35,450 nt of DNA, from contig DYCH01000016.1 in the NCBI GenBank assembly GCA_019418235.1, positions 43,686 through 79,135 on the forward strand. Reading direction: 5' to 3'. The first letter of the stretch is position 1. Every line of letters begins with the position of its first letter. The translations under genes were made by a program, and so were the position numbers. Below the pieces are notes generated by a model. That model worked only from the letters and a program-made list of their open reading frames with translations, was not told where the DNA came from and made no database searches. This document shows, in pieces, positions 8,878 to 16,316 of this stretch. Origin of the DNA: Sutterella sp. Its GTDB lineage: Bacteria > Pseudomonadota > Gammaproteobacteria > Burkholderiales > Burkholderiaceae_F.

Positions 8878-9327
8878 TTAGAGGACTTGCTTTAAAACGA
8901 CCATATCTATGAGTCGCACACCATCTTCGATAATGGGTTGCTCATAGTTGTCGGTAAAGAAATTCTTGATACGATGAGAAAGTGTAAAACCACACTTTTC
9001 GTAGAAGGGGAGCGTGGCAGGACTGTCTCCTGTGCCGACAAGTAAAACCTTATACCGCCCCTTGTATGTGTTCTTCACGTGATCAATCAAAAACTTTCCC
9101 CAACCTTGCTTTTGAAAATTTGGGGCAACCGCTAGGTTCTTGATTTCTATCGTCTCTTTATTTTCAGCAGTAACGACGCAAACACCGACCGTTTCGCCAC
9201 CTTCACTTCGAAGAACAAAAAGCGTTCCACGGTCCAAATACCGATCAATCATGCACTCCGACTCATCGGCAAGGAGCAACAGGGGCAAATACGCCTTTTT
9301 GTTTTCAGTGACAATACGAATTCGCAT
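8878..9327 (-). CDS. GNAT-family N-acetyltransferase
   Basis: The 149-residue protein has the GNAT fold. IKNLAVAPNFQKQGWGKFLI is the strand-4 and acetyl-CoA pyrophosphate-binding motif (consensus Q/RxxGxG/A). FYEKCGF is the usual C-terminal strand-7 element. GNATs move an acetyl group from acetyl-CoA to an amine on a small molecule or protein; the acceptor here is unknown. The start lies 2 bases after the glnD stop with no clear ribosome site of its own, so it is probably translated by coupling to glnD. It is the last gene of the map-glnD unit. A regulatory link to nitrogen control is possible but not shown by the sequence. Confidence 0.85.
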   Translation of the reverse strand: MRIRIVTENKKAYLPLLLLADESECMIDRYLDRGTLFVLRSEGGETVGVCVVTAENKETIEIKNLAVAPNFQKQGWGKFLIDHVKNTYKGRYKVLLVGTGDSPATLPFYEKCGFTLSHRIKNFFTDNYEQPIIEDGVRLIDMVVLKQVL

Positions 9328-9329
9328 GA

Positions 9330-11894
9330 TTAAAGGAACTTGGGTGTTACGGCATCCATCAAGGCGTTTTCCAGTTTCACCGTTGTATCAATGTCAGCTA
9401 AAGCCGGGCCGTCAATCAAGAAAACGTCCTCCACACGTTCGCCCATCGTCATAATCTTTGCGGTCTGCAGATTAATGCCATATTGCTTTAAGACACGAGC
9501 GATATCGTAAAGAAGTCCGATTCTGTCCGTGCACACCACCGAGAGCAGATAGTTTTGACCGGATTCGTCCGGTTCAATTTTGATCATGGGCTCAACAGGG
9601 AAGTGACGAGAACGACGTGAGAAGCGGGCGGGTTTCGTTTCCGGTAACGGTTTGGGGTTACGTAACCAATCCGTGAGTTCACGATTCACGTCTTCGATTA
9701 ATGCATTTAAATCCCGTCCGCCGTTATCACTTACGACAAACGTATCAAGTGCATATTGGTCGGTCGTTGTGTAGATACGGGCATCTAAAACGGAGAAGCG
9801 TTTCTTTTGTAAGAAAGCCAAAATGCGAGCAAAAAGAAGATGTTGGTCTTCAATGTAAACCATCACTTCAAGTCCGGTGCCTTGTGCCACCGTACGAGAG
9901 CGAACAAGGATATTGTCTTCAGGATCACGGCGAGCCAACTCAATGGTTTGCCAAGCAATGCCTTCGGCGGTGTGACGCAGGAAGTATTGCAGCGTGAGTT
10001 TTTTCCAAATCTTTGCGATGGCTCGCTCTTCAATGCCAGCAGCCAAAATGAGTGCTTTAGCTTCCTTTTGTCGCATGAGTAAGAAGTCATCACCGCTAGG
10101 CGCACCACCACTGCGAATTAAGGGGAGAGCTTGCCAATAGAGTTGTTGCAAAAGTTGACTCTTCCATTGGTTCCAGACCTTAGGACTCGTTGCGCGAATG
10201 TCGCATACTGTCAGTAAGAAAAGAGCGTTGAGACGTTCAACGTTCCCCACCGTTTTAGCAAAGCGTTCGATCACTTCGGGGTTGGACAGGTCTTGCTTTT
10301 GAGCAACAACACTCATGGTGAGGTGTTCTTTCACCAAGAAGACTAAGAAATCCGTGGTTTCTTTATCAATACGGAAACGTTCACAGAATGTTTTTACGAT
10401 TTCTGCACCCTTAGCCTCGTGTTGCCCACCTAAACCCTTACCGATGTCATGGAAAAGTGCGGCTAAGACCAAACGCCAGTTTTCGTGCATGGACTGCATG
10501 ATGCCGGTGCAGATAGGGTATTCATGAGCATATTCGCTTCGAGTGAAATAACGGATATTGCGCACAACGCGCATTGTGTGTTGATCAACCGTATACGCAT
10601 GAAAGAGGTCATGCTGCATTTGACCGACGAGGTGGTTAAATTCCGGCAAGAAACGACCCAAAATGCCCCATTGATTAAGATCCATCAAAGCATGACTGAC
10701 GCCATGGGGCATTTTGATGATCTGCATGAACATCTGTTTATTTTGTTCATCTTCTCTAAAGGCTCGATCAATACGGAAGCGCGCACGCAAAAGGGCGCGA
10801 AGCAGGCCGGAGCCCAAACGCTTTAAAACTTGCGAGCTTTCTAGCAAATAAAAACATCGCAAGATGGCATTCGGGTCTTGCTTAAACGCGTCCGAGTGCG
10901 TGATATCCAACGTGTAGCCACGCGCAATGAACGTTTGGTCAAGAACGACCTCTTGAACATCCTTTTCGGGGAAAAGGTGCTCTTGGAGCATTTGCATGAA
11001 GATTTCAGAAAACTGCGTCACGGTTTTGGCCGTGAGGTAGTACCGTTTCATCAGGGCTTCGCTCGCCAATTGAAGTTCTGTGCTCTTATAACCCGCGGCT
11101 TCAGCCATGGGCGTTTGAAGGTCGAAAATCAGTCGGTCTTCGTGGCGCTTTGATAAGAGGTGCAAAAGAATACGGGTATGCTTAAGAGAATAGTCAGCCG
11201 CTTTTAATTGTCCGCACTCTTCTTCAGTGATCGTACCAATTCGCAACATATCATCGGCGGTTGCACCGAGCCCTGCTGCATGAGAGCACCAAAAAAGTAC
11301 TTGAAGGTCACGCAAGCCACCGGGGCTTTCTTTGACGTTGGGCTCTAATGCATAGGGAGTGTTTTCAAATTTTTGATGGCGCTGTGCCATCTCAAATTCT
11401 TTTGCGCGGAAAAACGTTGCACTGTCTAAAGCTTCAAAGAAAGCCTTGCGAAGTTCATTAAAAAGATAGGGGTCTCCATTAATTAAACGAGCTTCTAAAA
11501 TGGCCGTTTGAACCGTAATGTCCGAAAGACTTTCTTCGACAGCTTCTGAGATCGTTCGAACCGAGTGACCGATAGTCAAACCGCTATCCCAAAGGGTTGA
11601 GACGAAATTTTCAATCGTTACTTTAAGTTCGTCAGTGGCGTCTTCGGGCATCAAAATCATGATGTCCAAATCGGAATGAGGAAAAAGTTCTCGTCGTCCG
11701 TAACCACCGAGAGCTAAGAGTGAAACGCAGGGAGGAAGCTGAGCTTGATGGGCTAATGAAGTGATAAGATCGTCAGCAGCTTGAGAGTGAGAGCGAAGGT
11801 ATTGATTAACATCACCATGGGCGAAAAACACCTCAGCAAGCGCCTCTCGTTGAGATTGAAATCGTTGAGTAAAGGCACTGGGCATTTTTCGCAT
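9330..11894 (-). CDS. glnD: PII uridylyltransferase/uridylyl-removing enzyme GlnD
   Basis: GlnD is the glutamine sensor that adds UMP to PII proteins under nitrogen limitation and removes it when glutamine is plentiful. The 854 residues contain the nucleotidyltransferase motif GGYGRRELFPHSDLDIM (about 63-79, metal ligands D75 and D77), the HD hydrolase motif ALFHDIGKGLGGQHEAKGA in the middle, and two C-terminal ACT domains (MVYIEDQHLLFARILAFL and SVVCTDRIGLLYDIARVL). Length is normal. It lies 17 bases after map, and its stop almost touches the GNAT start. The ATG used has no strong ribosome site, and another in-frame ATG lies three codons in, so the exact N-terminus may be M4. Confidence 0.97.
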   Translation of the reverse strand: MRKMPSAFTQRFQSQREALAEVFFAHGDVNQYLRSHSQAADDLITSLAHQAQLPPCVSLLALGGYGRRELFPHSDLDIMILMPEDATDELKVTIENFVSTLWDSGLTIGHSVRTISEAVEESLSDITVQTAILEARLINGDPYLFNELRKAFFEALDSATFFRAKEFEMAQRHQKFENTPYALEPNVKESPGGLRDLQVLFWCSHAAGLGATADDMLRIGTITEEECGQLKAADYSLKHTRILLHLLSKRHEDRLIFDLQTPMAEAAGYKSTELQLASEALMKRYYLTAKTVTQFSEIFMQMLQEHLFPEKDVQEVVLDQTFIARGYTLDITHSDAFKQDPNAILRCFYLLESSQVLKRLGSGLLRALLRARFRIDRAFREDEQNKQMFMQIIKMPHGVSHALMDLNQWGILGRFLPEFNHLVGQMQHDLFHAYTVDQHTMRVVRNIRYFTRSEYAHEYPICTGIMQSMHENWRLVLAALFHDIGKGLGGQHEAKGAEIVKTFCERFRIDKETTDFLVFLVKEHLTMSVVAQKQDLSNPEVIERFAKTVGNVERLNALFLLTVCDIRATSPKVWNQWKSQLLQQLYWQALPLIRSGGAPSGDDFLLMRQKEAKALILAAGIEERAIAKIWKKLTLQYFLRHTAEGIAWQTIELARRDPEDNILVRSRTVAQGTGLEVMVYIEDQHLLFARILAFLQKKRFSVLDARIYTTTDQYALDTFVVSDNGGRDLNALIEDVNRELTDWLRNPKPLPETKPARFSRRSRHFPVEPMIKIEPDESGQNYLLSVVCTDRIGLLYDIARVLKQYGINLQTAKIMTMGERVEDVFLIDGPALADIDTTVKLENALMDAVTPKFL

Positions 11895-11911
11895 CCATTG
11901 ATGTTTGAGTT

Positions 11912-12724
11912 TTACTTTAATTTGGCTTTAATAAAGTCCGGCAATTCCGGATAGCCTTCGCTTAAGGTAAGGACTTCATAACCGGTTTCAGTCACTAAAA
12001 CCGTGTGCTCCCATTGGGCAGACAAGGAACGGTCACGAGTTACTACCGTCCAACCGTCATTTAAGTCAGAGATGTGACGAGAGCCGGAATTTAACATCGG
12101 CTCAACCGTAAAGATCATGCCGGGTTTTAAGATCACATTGTTGTCACAGGTGTCGTAGTGGCAGACAAAGGGATCTTCGTGGAATTCTTTACCGATGCCG
12201 TGCCCACCGTATTCATGAACGACAGACAAGCCTTGTTCTTTAGCAAACTTTTCGCAAGCAATACCGACTTCGTTGAGACTCACACCCGGTTTAATGGCAT
12301 CAATGCCACGCCACATGCACTCATAACAGGCTTCAACCAAGAATTTGCCCGCAACGGGGATCTTGTTGCCAACCATGAACATGCGAGAGGTGTCACCGTA
12401 GTAGCCATCAAGGATAACCGTGACGTCAATATTGACGATGTCGCCTTTCTTTAAAGCTTTTTCAGAAGGGATCCCGTGACAGACAACGTGGTTAATGGAG
12501 ATGCAGGTCGCACCGGGAAAGGGCGTGAAGCCTCGCGGAGCGTAGCCAAGACAAGCGCTTTTAGCGTTATTGTCTTCCATGAATTTGTGCATCTTTTGGT
12601 CTAGTTCAAGCGTGGTGACGCCGACTTTAACAAAAGGGGCAATAAAGTCAAGAACTTGCGATGCAAGACGGCAAGCGCGACGCATGCCTTCAATTTCTTC
12701 AGGTGTTTTAATTGTTACGGACAT
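11912..12724 (-). CDS. map: Type I methionine aminopeptidase
   Basis: Map removes the initiator methionine from nascent proteins at the ribosome. The 270-residue protein has the pita-bread fold signatures: NIDVTVILDGYYGDTSR with the two metal-binding Asp residues, the His of YGGHGIGKEFHEDP, the Glu of FTVEPM, and the final Glu of QWEHTVLV. No N-terminal zinc finger is present, as expected for bacterial type I enzymes. It is the first gene of the leftward unit map-glnD-GNAT and diverges from rpsB. The ribosome site is weak (GAAAG). I could not pick out a convincing promoter for it in the shared intergenic region. Confidence 0.97.
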   Translation of the reverse strand: MSVTIKTPEEIEGMRRACRLASQVLDFIAPFVKVGVTTLELDQKMHKFMEDNNAKSACLGYAPRGFTPFPGATCISINHVVCHGIPSEKALKKGDIVNIDVTVILDGYYGDTSRMFMVGNKIPVAGKFLVEACYECMWRGIDAIKPGVSLNEVGIACEKFAKEQGLSVVHEYGGHGIGKEFHEDPFVCHYDTCDNNVILKPGMIFTVEPMLNSGSRHISDLNDGWTVVTRDRSLSAQWEHTVLVTETGYEVLTLSEGYPELPDFIKAKLK

Positions 12725-12765
12725 GATAATGCTTTCATTTTTCTAAAAAATGTTTCGAAAAAGAG

Positions 12766-12804
12766 TAGCCTTTCTCGTTTGAATTTGCATATAATAGCGA
12801 GCTA
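12766..12804 (+). promoter_or_regulatory. Probable rpsB-tsf promoter
   Basis: A consensus -10 hexamer TATAAT lies at 12790-12795, followed by a GC-rich discriminator (AGCGAGC). This is the pattern seen in stringently controlled ribosomal promoters. The -35 region is weak (TAGCCT or close by, about 18 bases upstream). Transcription would start near 12802-12804, giving a leader of about 225 bases before rpsB. Confidence 0.65.
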
Positions 12805-12835
12805 AATCTAAAAAGGCATACTTTTTGTCTTTTTG

Positions 12836-12884
12836 CCGACGAAAAAATTTATAGCTTTCCGTTTTCTTGTCGGTTTTTATTTTT
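12836..12884 (+). terminator. Intrinsic terminator inside the rpsB leader (putative attenuator)
   Basis: CCGACGAAAAAA (12836-12847) pairs with TTTTCTTGTCGG (12862-12873) through 11 pairs, one of them a wobble, with one A-C mismatch. The loop is 14 bases and TTTTTATTTTT follows at once. No + strand gene ends nearby, since map points the other way, so it sits about 70 bases downstream of the predicted rpsB start site as a premature terminator. The arm GCTTTCC (12854-12860) in the loop is complementary to GGAAAGC (12886-12892), just beyond the U-run. That offers a competing pairing that could break the terminator. Confidence 0.65.
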
Positions 12885-12885
12885 A

Positions 12886-12999
12886 GGAAAGCCAATTGCG
12901 CAACGTATCATCTAACGGTTGCTTTCTGTGTTAATGATCAGTGACAACAAACCCTTAAACGGGGTCATTGAGTGGCAGGGGAGGGAAATGGATACGTTG
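12886..12999 (+). promoter_or_regulatory. Structured distal leader of rpsB
   Basis: CAACGTATC (12901-12909) is perfectly complementary to GATACGTTG (12991-12999), a 9-bp helix closing an 81-base region. Inside it, TTAATGATC (12931-12939) pairs with GGTCATTGA (12963-12971) with two wobbles. The outer helix ends 14 bases before the ribosome site AAAGGA (13014-13019). In E. coli the rpsB-tsf operon is repressed by S2 through its 5' UTR; a similar role here is inference. Confidence 0.55.
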
Positions 13000-13027
13000 T
13001 AAGAAATAAACCTAAAGGAAAAATAAC

Positions 13028-13768
13028 ATGATCAGCATGCGCGAAATGCTCGAAGCCGGTTGCCACTTCGGTCACCAAACCCGCTTCTGGAACCCCAAGA
13101 TGGGCCAATACATCTTTGGCGCCCGTAACAAGATTCACATCATCAACCTCGAAAAGACGGTTGTGAAGTTTGAAGAAGCTGTCAAGTTCGCTCGTAACTT
13201 GTCTGCTAAGGGCGGCAAGATCCTCTTCGTGGATACGAAGCGTGGCGGTCGCGACATCATCGTTGAACAAGCTCAACGTGCTGGTTGCTGCTATGTCGAT
13301 CAACGCTGGTTGGGCGGTACGCTCACCAACTTCAAGACCGTCAAGTTGACGATCAAGCGTTTGAAGGACATGGAAGCCACCATCGAAAACGGCGGCTTGG
13401 AAAAGATGACCAAGAAGGAAGCCCTCGACTTCTCTCGCGAAGTTGAAAAGTTGAATCGCTCCATCGGCGGTATCAAGGACATGACGAGCTTGCCGGATGC
13501 TTTGTTTGTGGTTGACGTTGGTTTCCACAAGATTGCTATCCAAGAAGCTAACAAGCTCGGTATCCCGGTTATCGCTGTTGTCGATACCAACCACAGCCCG
13601 CTCGGCGTTGATTACATCATCCCGGGTAACGATGACTCTGGTAAGGCTGTTGCTCTTTACGCTACGGCTATGGCTGACGCCATCCTCGAAGGCCGCGAAG
13701 CCAGCGAAGAAGGCTTGAAGCAAGCTGCCGGCGAAGAAGAATTCGTTGAAGAAGCTGTTGAAGCTTAA
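13028..13768 (+). CDS. rpsB: 30S ribosomal protein S2
   Basis: S2 is an essential late-assembling protein of the small subunit, needed for S1 binding. The 246 residues begin with the family signature SMREMLEAGCHFGHQTRFWNP and contain VDTKRGGRDIIVEQAQRAG, DQRWLGGTLTNF and IPVIAVVDTNHSP. The C-terminus ends in an acidic tail (EEEFVEEAVEA). AAAGGA lies 8 bases before the ATG. Codon use is strongly biased: Gln is CAA, Glu is GAA and Lys is almost always AAG, as expected for a very highly expressed gene. A hairpin separates it from tsf. Confidence 0.99.
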   Translation: MISMREMLEAGCHFGHQTRFWNPKMGQYIFGARNKIHIINLEKTVVKFEEAVKFARNLSAKGGKILFVDTKRGGRDIIVEQAQRAGCCYVDQRWLGGTLTNFKTVKLTIKRLKDMEATIENGGLEKMTKKEALDFSREVEKLNRSIGGIKDMTSLPDALFVVDVGFHKIAIQEANKLGIPVIAVVDTNHSPLGVDYIIPGNDDSGKAVALYATAMADAILEGREASEEGLKQAAGEEEFVEEAVEA

Positions 13769-13781
13769 TTTCACTTCATTT

Positions 13782-13808
13782 AGAAGCGAGGACAATGTTC
13801 TCGCTTCT
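13782..13808 (+). terminator. Intercistronic hairpin between rpsB and tsf
   Basis: AGAAGCGAG and CTCGCTTCT, extended inward to 12 pairs with one wobble, form a compact stem with a 3-base loop (AAT), 14 bases after the rpsB stop. Only GTTTG follows, so it is better read as a partial attenuator or processing/stability element than as a full terminator. Confidence 0.55.
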
Positions 13809-13848
13809 GTTTGAACGCTCTTAACCTCTGACTCTTTTGGAGAAACTC

Positions 13849-14739
13849 ATGGCTGTTATTACCGCCGCTATGGTTAAAGAATTGCGCGTCAAGACCGACG
13901 CTCCGATGATGGAATGCAAAAAGGCCCTCACGGAAGCTGACGGCGACATGGCTCGCGCTGAAGAAATCTTGCGTGTCAAGCTTGGCAACAAGGCCAGCAA
14001 GGCCGCTGCTCGCGTCGCCGCTGAAGGCGTTGTGAGCGTCTTCATCTCTGAAGACGGCAAGACGGGCGCTATCCTCGAAGTGAACTCTGAAACGGACTTC
14101 GTTGCTAAGAACCCTGAATTCCAAGCCATGGCTGCTGCAGCTGTTCGCTTGGTTGCTGAACACAACCCCGCTGACATCGCTGCTTTGGGCGCTTTGGAAG
14201 TTGAAGGTCAAGCTTTGGAAGCCATCCGCACGGCTTTGGTTGGTAAGATCGGTGAAAACATGACGTTCCGCCGCTTCCAACGCATCGAAGCTCAAGGCAA
14301 GTTGCACACCTACATCCACGGCGGTGCCAAGATTGGTTCCTTGGTGGACATCGTTGGTGGTGACGATGAAGTTGGTCACGATGTTGCTATGCACATCGCT
14401 GCCACGAAGCCGAAGGCTCTCGACGCTTCTGGCGTTGATCAACAACTCTTGGACACGGAACGTCGCGTTGCTATCGAAAAGGCTCGCGAAGCCGGCAAGC
14501 CCGAAGCTATGCTCGAACGCATCGCAGAAGGTACGGTTCAAAAGTACTTGAAGGAAGTTACGCTCTTGTCCCAACCGTTCGTTAAGAACGACAAGATGAG
14601 CGTTGCTGAACTCTTGAAGCAAAACGGCGCCTCTGTTGCCTCTTTCACCCTCTACGTTGTGGGCGAAGGCATCGAGAAGAAGTCCATGGACTTCGCTGCC
14701 GAAGTGGCCGAACAAATGGCTGCTGCTAAGAACGCTTAA
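13849..14739 (+). CDS. tsf: Elongation factor Ts
   Basis: EF-Ts exchanges GDP for GTP on EF-Tu. The 296-residue product (counted from the ATG) has the N-terminal UBA-like domain with LRVKTDAPMMECKKALTEA, and the core motif containing SETDFVAKNPEF. GGAG at 13839-13842 lies directly before this ATG; an in-frame TTG four codons upstream would fall inside that ribosome site and is rejected. Codon bias is extreme, as in rpsB (all Gln as CAA), so both are probably expressed at similar high levels. Two hairpins follow, the second a strong terminator. Confidence 0.98.
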   Translation: MAVITAAMVKELRVKTDAPMMECKKALTEADGDMARAEEILRVKLGNKASKAAARVAAEGVVSVFISEDGKTGAILEVNSETDFVAKNPEFQAMAAAAVRLVAEHNPADIAALGALEVEGQALEAIRTALVGKIGENMTFRRFQRIEAQGKLHTYIHGGAKIGSLVDIVGGDDEVGHDVAMHIAATKPKALDASGVDQQLLDTERRVAIEKAREAGKPEAMLERIAEGTVQKYLKEVTLLSQPFVKNDKMSVAELLKQNGASVASFTLYVVGEGIEKKSMDFAAEVAEQMAAAKNA

Positions 14740-14753
14740 TTGCTTCTGACGCT

Positions 14754-14776
14754 CGAGCACTCACCTTGAGTGCTCG
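14754..14776 (+). terminator. First hairpin after tsf
   Basis: CGAGCACTC and GAGTGCTCG form a perfect 9-bp stem with a 5-base loop. It has no T-run of its own, but it immediately precedes the main terminator and may protect the rpsB-tsf mRNA 3' end. Confidence 0.6.
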
Positions 14777-14781
14777 AAACG

Positions 14782-14820
14782 AAAAAGTCTCGGATGTTAA
14801 AATTCGAGACTTTTTTGTTT
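14782..14820 (+). terminator. Rho-independent terminator of rpsB-tsf
   Basis: AAAAAGTCTCG (14782-14792) and CGAGACTTTTT (14805-14815) form an 11-bp stem with a 12-base loop and a trailing T-run (TTTTTTGTTT). It separates rpsB-tsf from pyrH, which therefore needs its own promoter or read-through. Confidence 0.9.
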
Positions 14821-14855
14821 CTAGCTTAAAAAAGCCGTTAAATCCGAGAAAAAAG

Positions 14856-14885
14856 ACGACATCGGCCAACGCTTTTGATTAAAAT
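14856..14885 (+). promoter_or_regulatory. Possible promoter for pyrH and the downstream envelope operon
   Basis: ACGACA (14856-14861) and TAAAAT (14880-14885) are separated by 18 bases, a plausible sigma-70 pair just after the tsf terminator. It leaves a leader of about 100 bases. The match is modest and other pairs cannot be excluded. Confidence 0.35.
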
Positions 14886-14990
14886 AAGGCCTAATAACAT
14901 GGGTAAGAGTGGACTTTGGCCATAAGGCTCTTAAAAGTCTGCTTTTGCTGTGCGCATTGAATAAGAGATCTAGATAGAGGAGTCTTTGAA

Positions 14991-15719
14991 ATGGCCGAAA
15001 AATCTCCGCTTAAATATAAGCGCGTTTTGCTTAAGCTCTCGGGTGAATCTTTGATGGGCCCTGACGCTTTCGGGATCAACCGTGAAACGCTTCAATCGAC
15101 GGTTGAAGATGTCAAAGAAGCTTATGACTTAGGCGTTGAAATCGGTGTCGTGGTCGGTGGCGGTAACATTTTCCGCGGTGTGGCCTTGGGTTCAACGGGT
15201 ATGGAACGTACACAAGGCGACCACATGGGTATGCTCGCTACGTTGATGAATGCCTTGGCTCTTCAAGACTGCTTGCGTCGTAACGGCGTCGAAGCTCGCG
15301 TTCAAAGCGCATTAAATATTGAACGTATTGCTGAAAGCTACATTCGTGGCAAAGCCCTTCGCCATATGGAAAAGGGTCGTGTTGTTATTTTCGCTGCAGG
15401 CACCGGTAACCCGTACTTTACGACCGATACGACGGCCGCTTTGCGTGGCGCTGAAATCGGTGCAGATGTTGTGTTGAAGGCCACGAAGGTTGACGGTATC
15501 TACACGGCCGACCCGAAAAAGGATCCGACGGCCACGTTTATTCCGCGCATCACGTTTGATGAAGCCTTAAAGCGCGACCTCAAGGTGATGGATGCTACGG
15601 CTTTTGCCCTGTGCCGCGAACAAAATCTTCCGATCAAGGTCTTTAACATTGCTAAGAAGGGCTCCATTGCTCGTGCTTGCTTGAGCGATGACGAAGGCAC
15701 GTTGGTCTATAACCCCTAA
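14991..15719 (+). CDS. pyrH: UMP kinase PyrH
   Basis: PyrH phosphorylates UMP to UDP in pyrimidine nucleotide synthesis. The 242-residue protein is of the amino-acid-kinase fold, unrelated to eukaryotic UMP kinases. It shows KRVLLKLSGESLMG at the N-terminus, the glycine-rich VVVGGGNIFRG, GDHMGMLATLMNALAL, and GTGNPYFTTDTTAALRG, which binds the substrate. GAGGAG lies 8 bases before the ATG. It opens the pyrH-frr-uppS-cdsA-dxr-rseP-bamA series, where gaps are short, and follows the tsf terminator. Confidence 0.98.
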   Translation: MAEKSPLKYKRVLLKLSGESLMGPDAFGINRETLQSTVEDVKEAYDLGVEIGVVVGGGNIFRGVALGSTGMERTQGDHMGMLATLMNALALQDCLRRNGVEARVQSALNIERIAESYIRGKALRHMEKGRVVIFAAGTGNPYFTTDTTAALRGAEIGADVVLKATKVDGIYTADPKKDPTATFIPRITFDEALKRDLKVMDATAFALCREQNLPIKVFNIAKKGSIARACLSDDEGTLVYNP

Positions 15720-15747
15720 TTTTGAATCCAAAGACATTGGAGTATTT

Positions 15748-16308
15748 ATGTCAATCAGTGAAATTCACAGTCAAGCTGAATATAAGATGAAACGCACGGT
15801 AGAAACCTTGCGTGAAGACTTCATCAAGATCCGCACGGGTCGTGCTTCCACGGGTTTGTTGGACCACGTGATGGTCGACTACTACGGTACGATGACGCCG
15901 ATCAATCAAGTCGCTCAAATCGGTGTGGCTGATGCTCGTACGTTGACGGTTCAACCGTGGGAAAAGAACATGGTGGCCATCGTTGAAAAGGCCATTCGCT
16001 CTTCTGACTTGGGTTTGAACCCGGCCACGAGCGGTATGCTCATTCGCGTACCGTTGCCCCCGTTGACCGAAGAACGCCGTCGTGAGTTGACGAAGGTTGT
16101 TCGTCACTTGGGTGAAGACGCTAAGGTTGCTGTTCGTAACCTTCGTCGTGACGCCAACGAAAACATCAAGAAGTTGACGAAGGCTAAGGAAATTTCCGAG
16201 GACGATGAAAGCCGTGCCGAAAAGGAAATCCAAAAGTTGACGGACAACTTTGTTGTTGAAATCGACAAGGCTGTCGCTGAAAAAGAAAAAGAAGTGATGA
16301 CCGTCTAA
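15748..16308 (+). CDS. frr: Ribosome recycling factor
   Basis: RRF splits post-termination ribosomes together with EF-G. From the ATG at 15748 it has 186 residues, one more than E. coli RRF. It carries RTGRASTGLLDHVMVDYYGT, IRSSDLGLNP and PLPPLTEERRRELTK, all family hallmarks, and ends in the long helix rich in Lys/Glu. The frame is open further upstream, but TTGGAG at 15738-15743 positions translation at this ATG. It lies 28 bases after pyrH and only 8 bases before uppS. Confidence 0.98.
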   Translation: MSISEIHSQAEYKMKRTVETLREDFIKIRTGRASTGLLDHVMVDYYGTMTPINQVAQIGVADARTLTVQPWEKNMVAIVEKAIRSSDLGLNPATSGMLIRVPLPPLTEERRRELTKVVRHLGEDAKVAVRNLRRDANENIKKLTKAKEISEDDESRAEKEIQKLTDNFVVEIDKAVAEKEKEVMTV

Positions 16309-16316
16309 GGTTGTCT

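Noticed and set aside
12804..12836. Leader peptide controlling the rpsB attenuator
   Set aside because: There is no ATG, GTG or TTG with a ribosome site between the predicted start site and the terminator stem.
13780..14760. A long antisense open frame over tsf, with similar ones over rpsB (12965-13795), bamA (21205-22200) and lpxD (23587-24405)
   Set aside because: The protein-like content is on the + strand, where recognised essential genes lie. The antisense frames are open because of the codon bias (CAA, GAA, AAG, few codons that give stops in reverse). They show no family motifs or ribosome sites.
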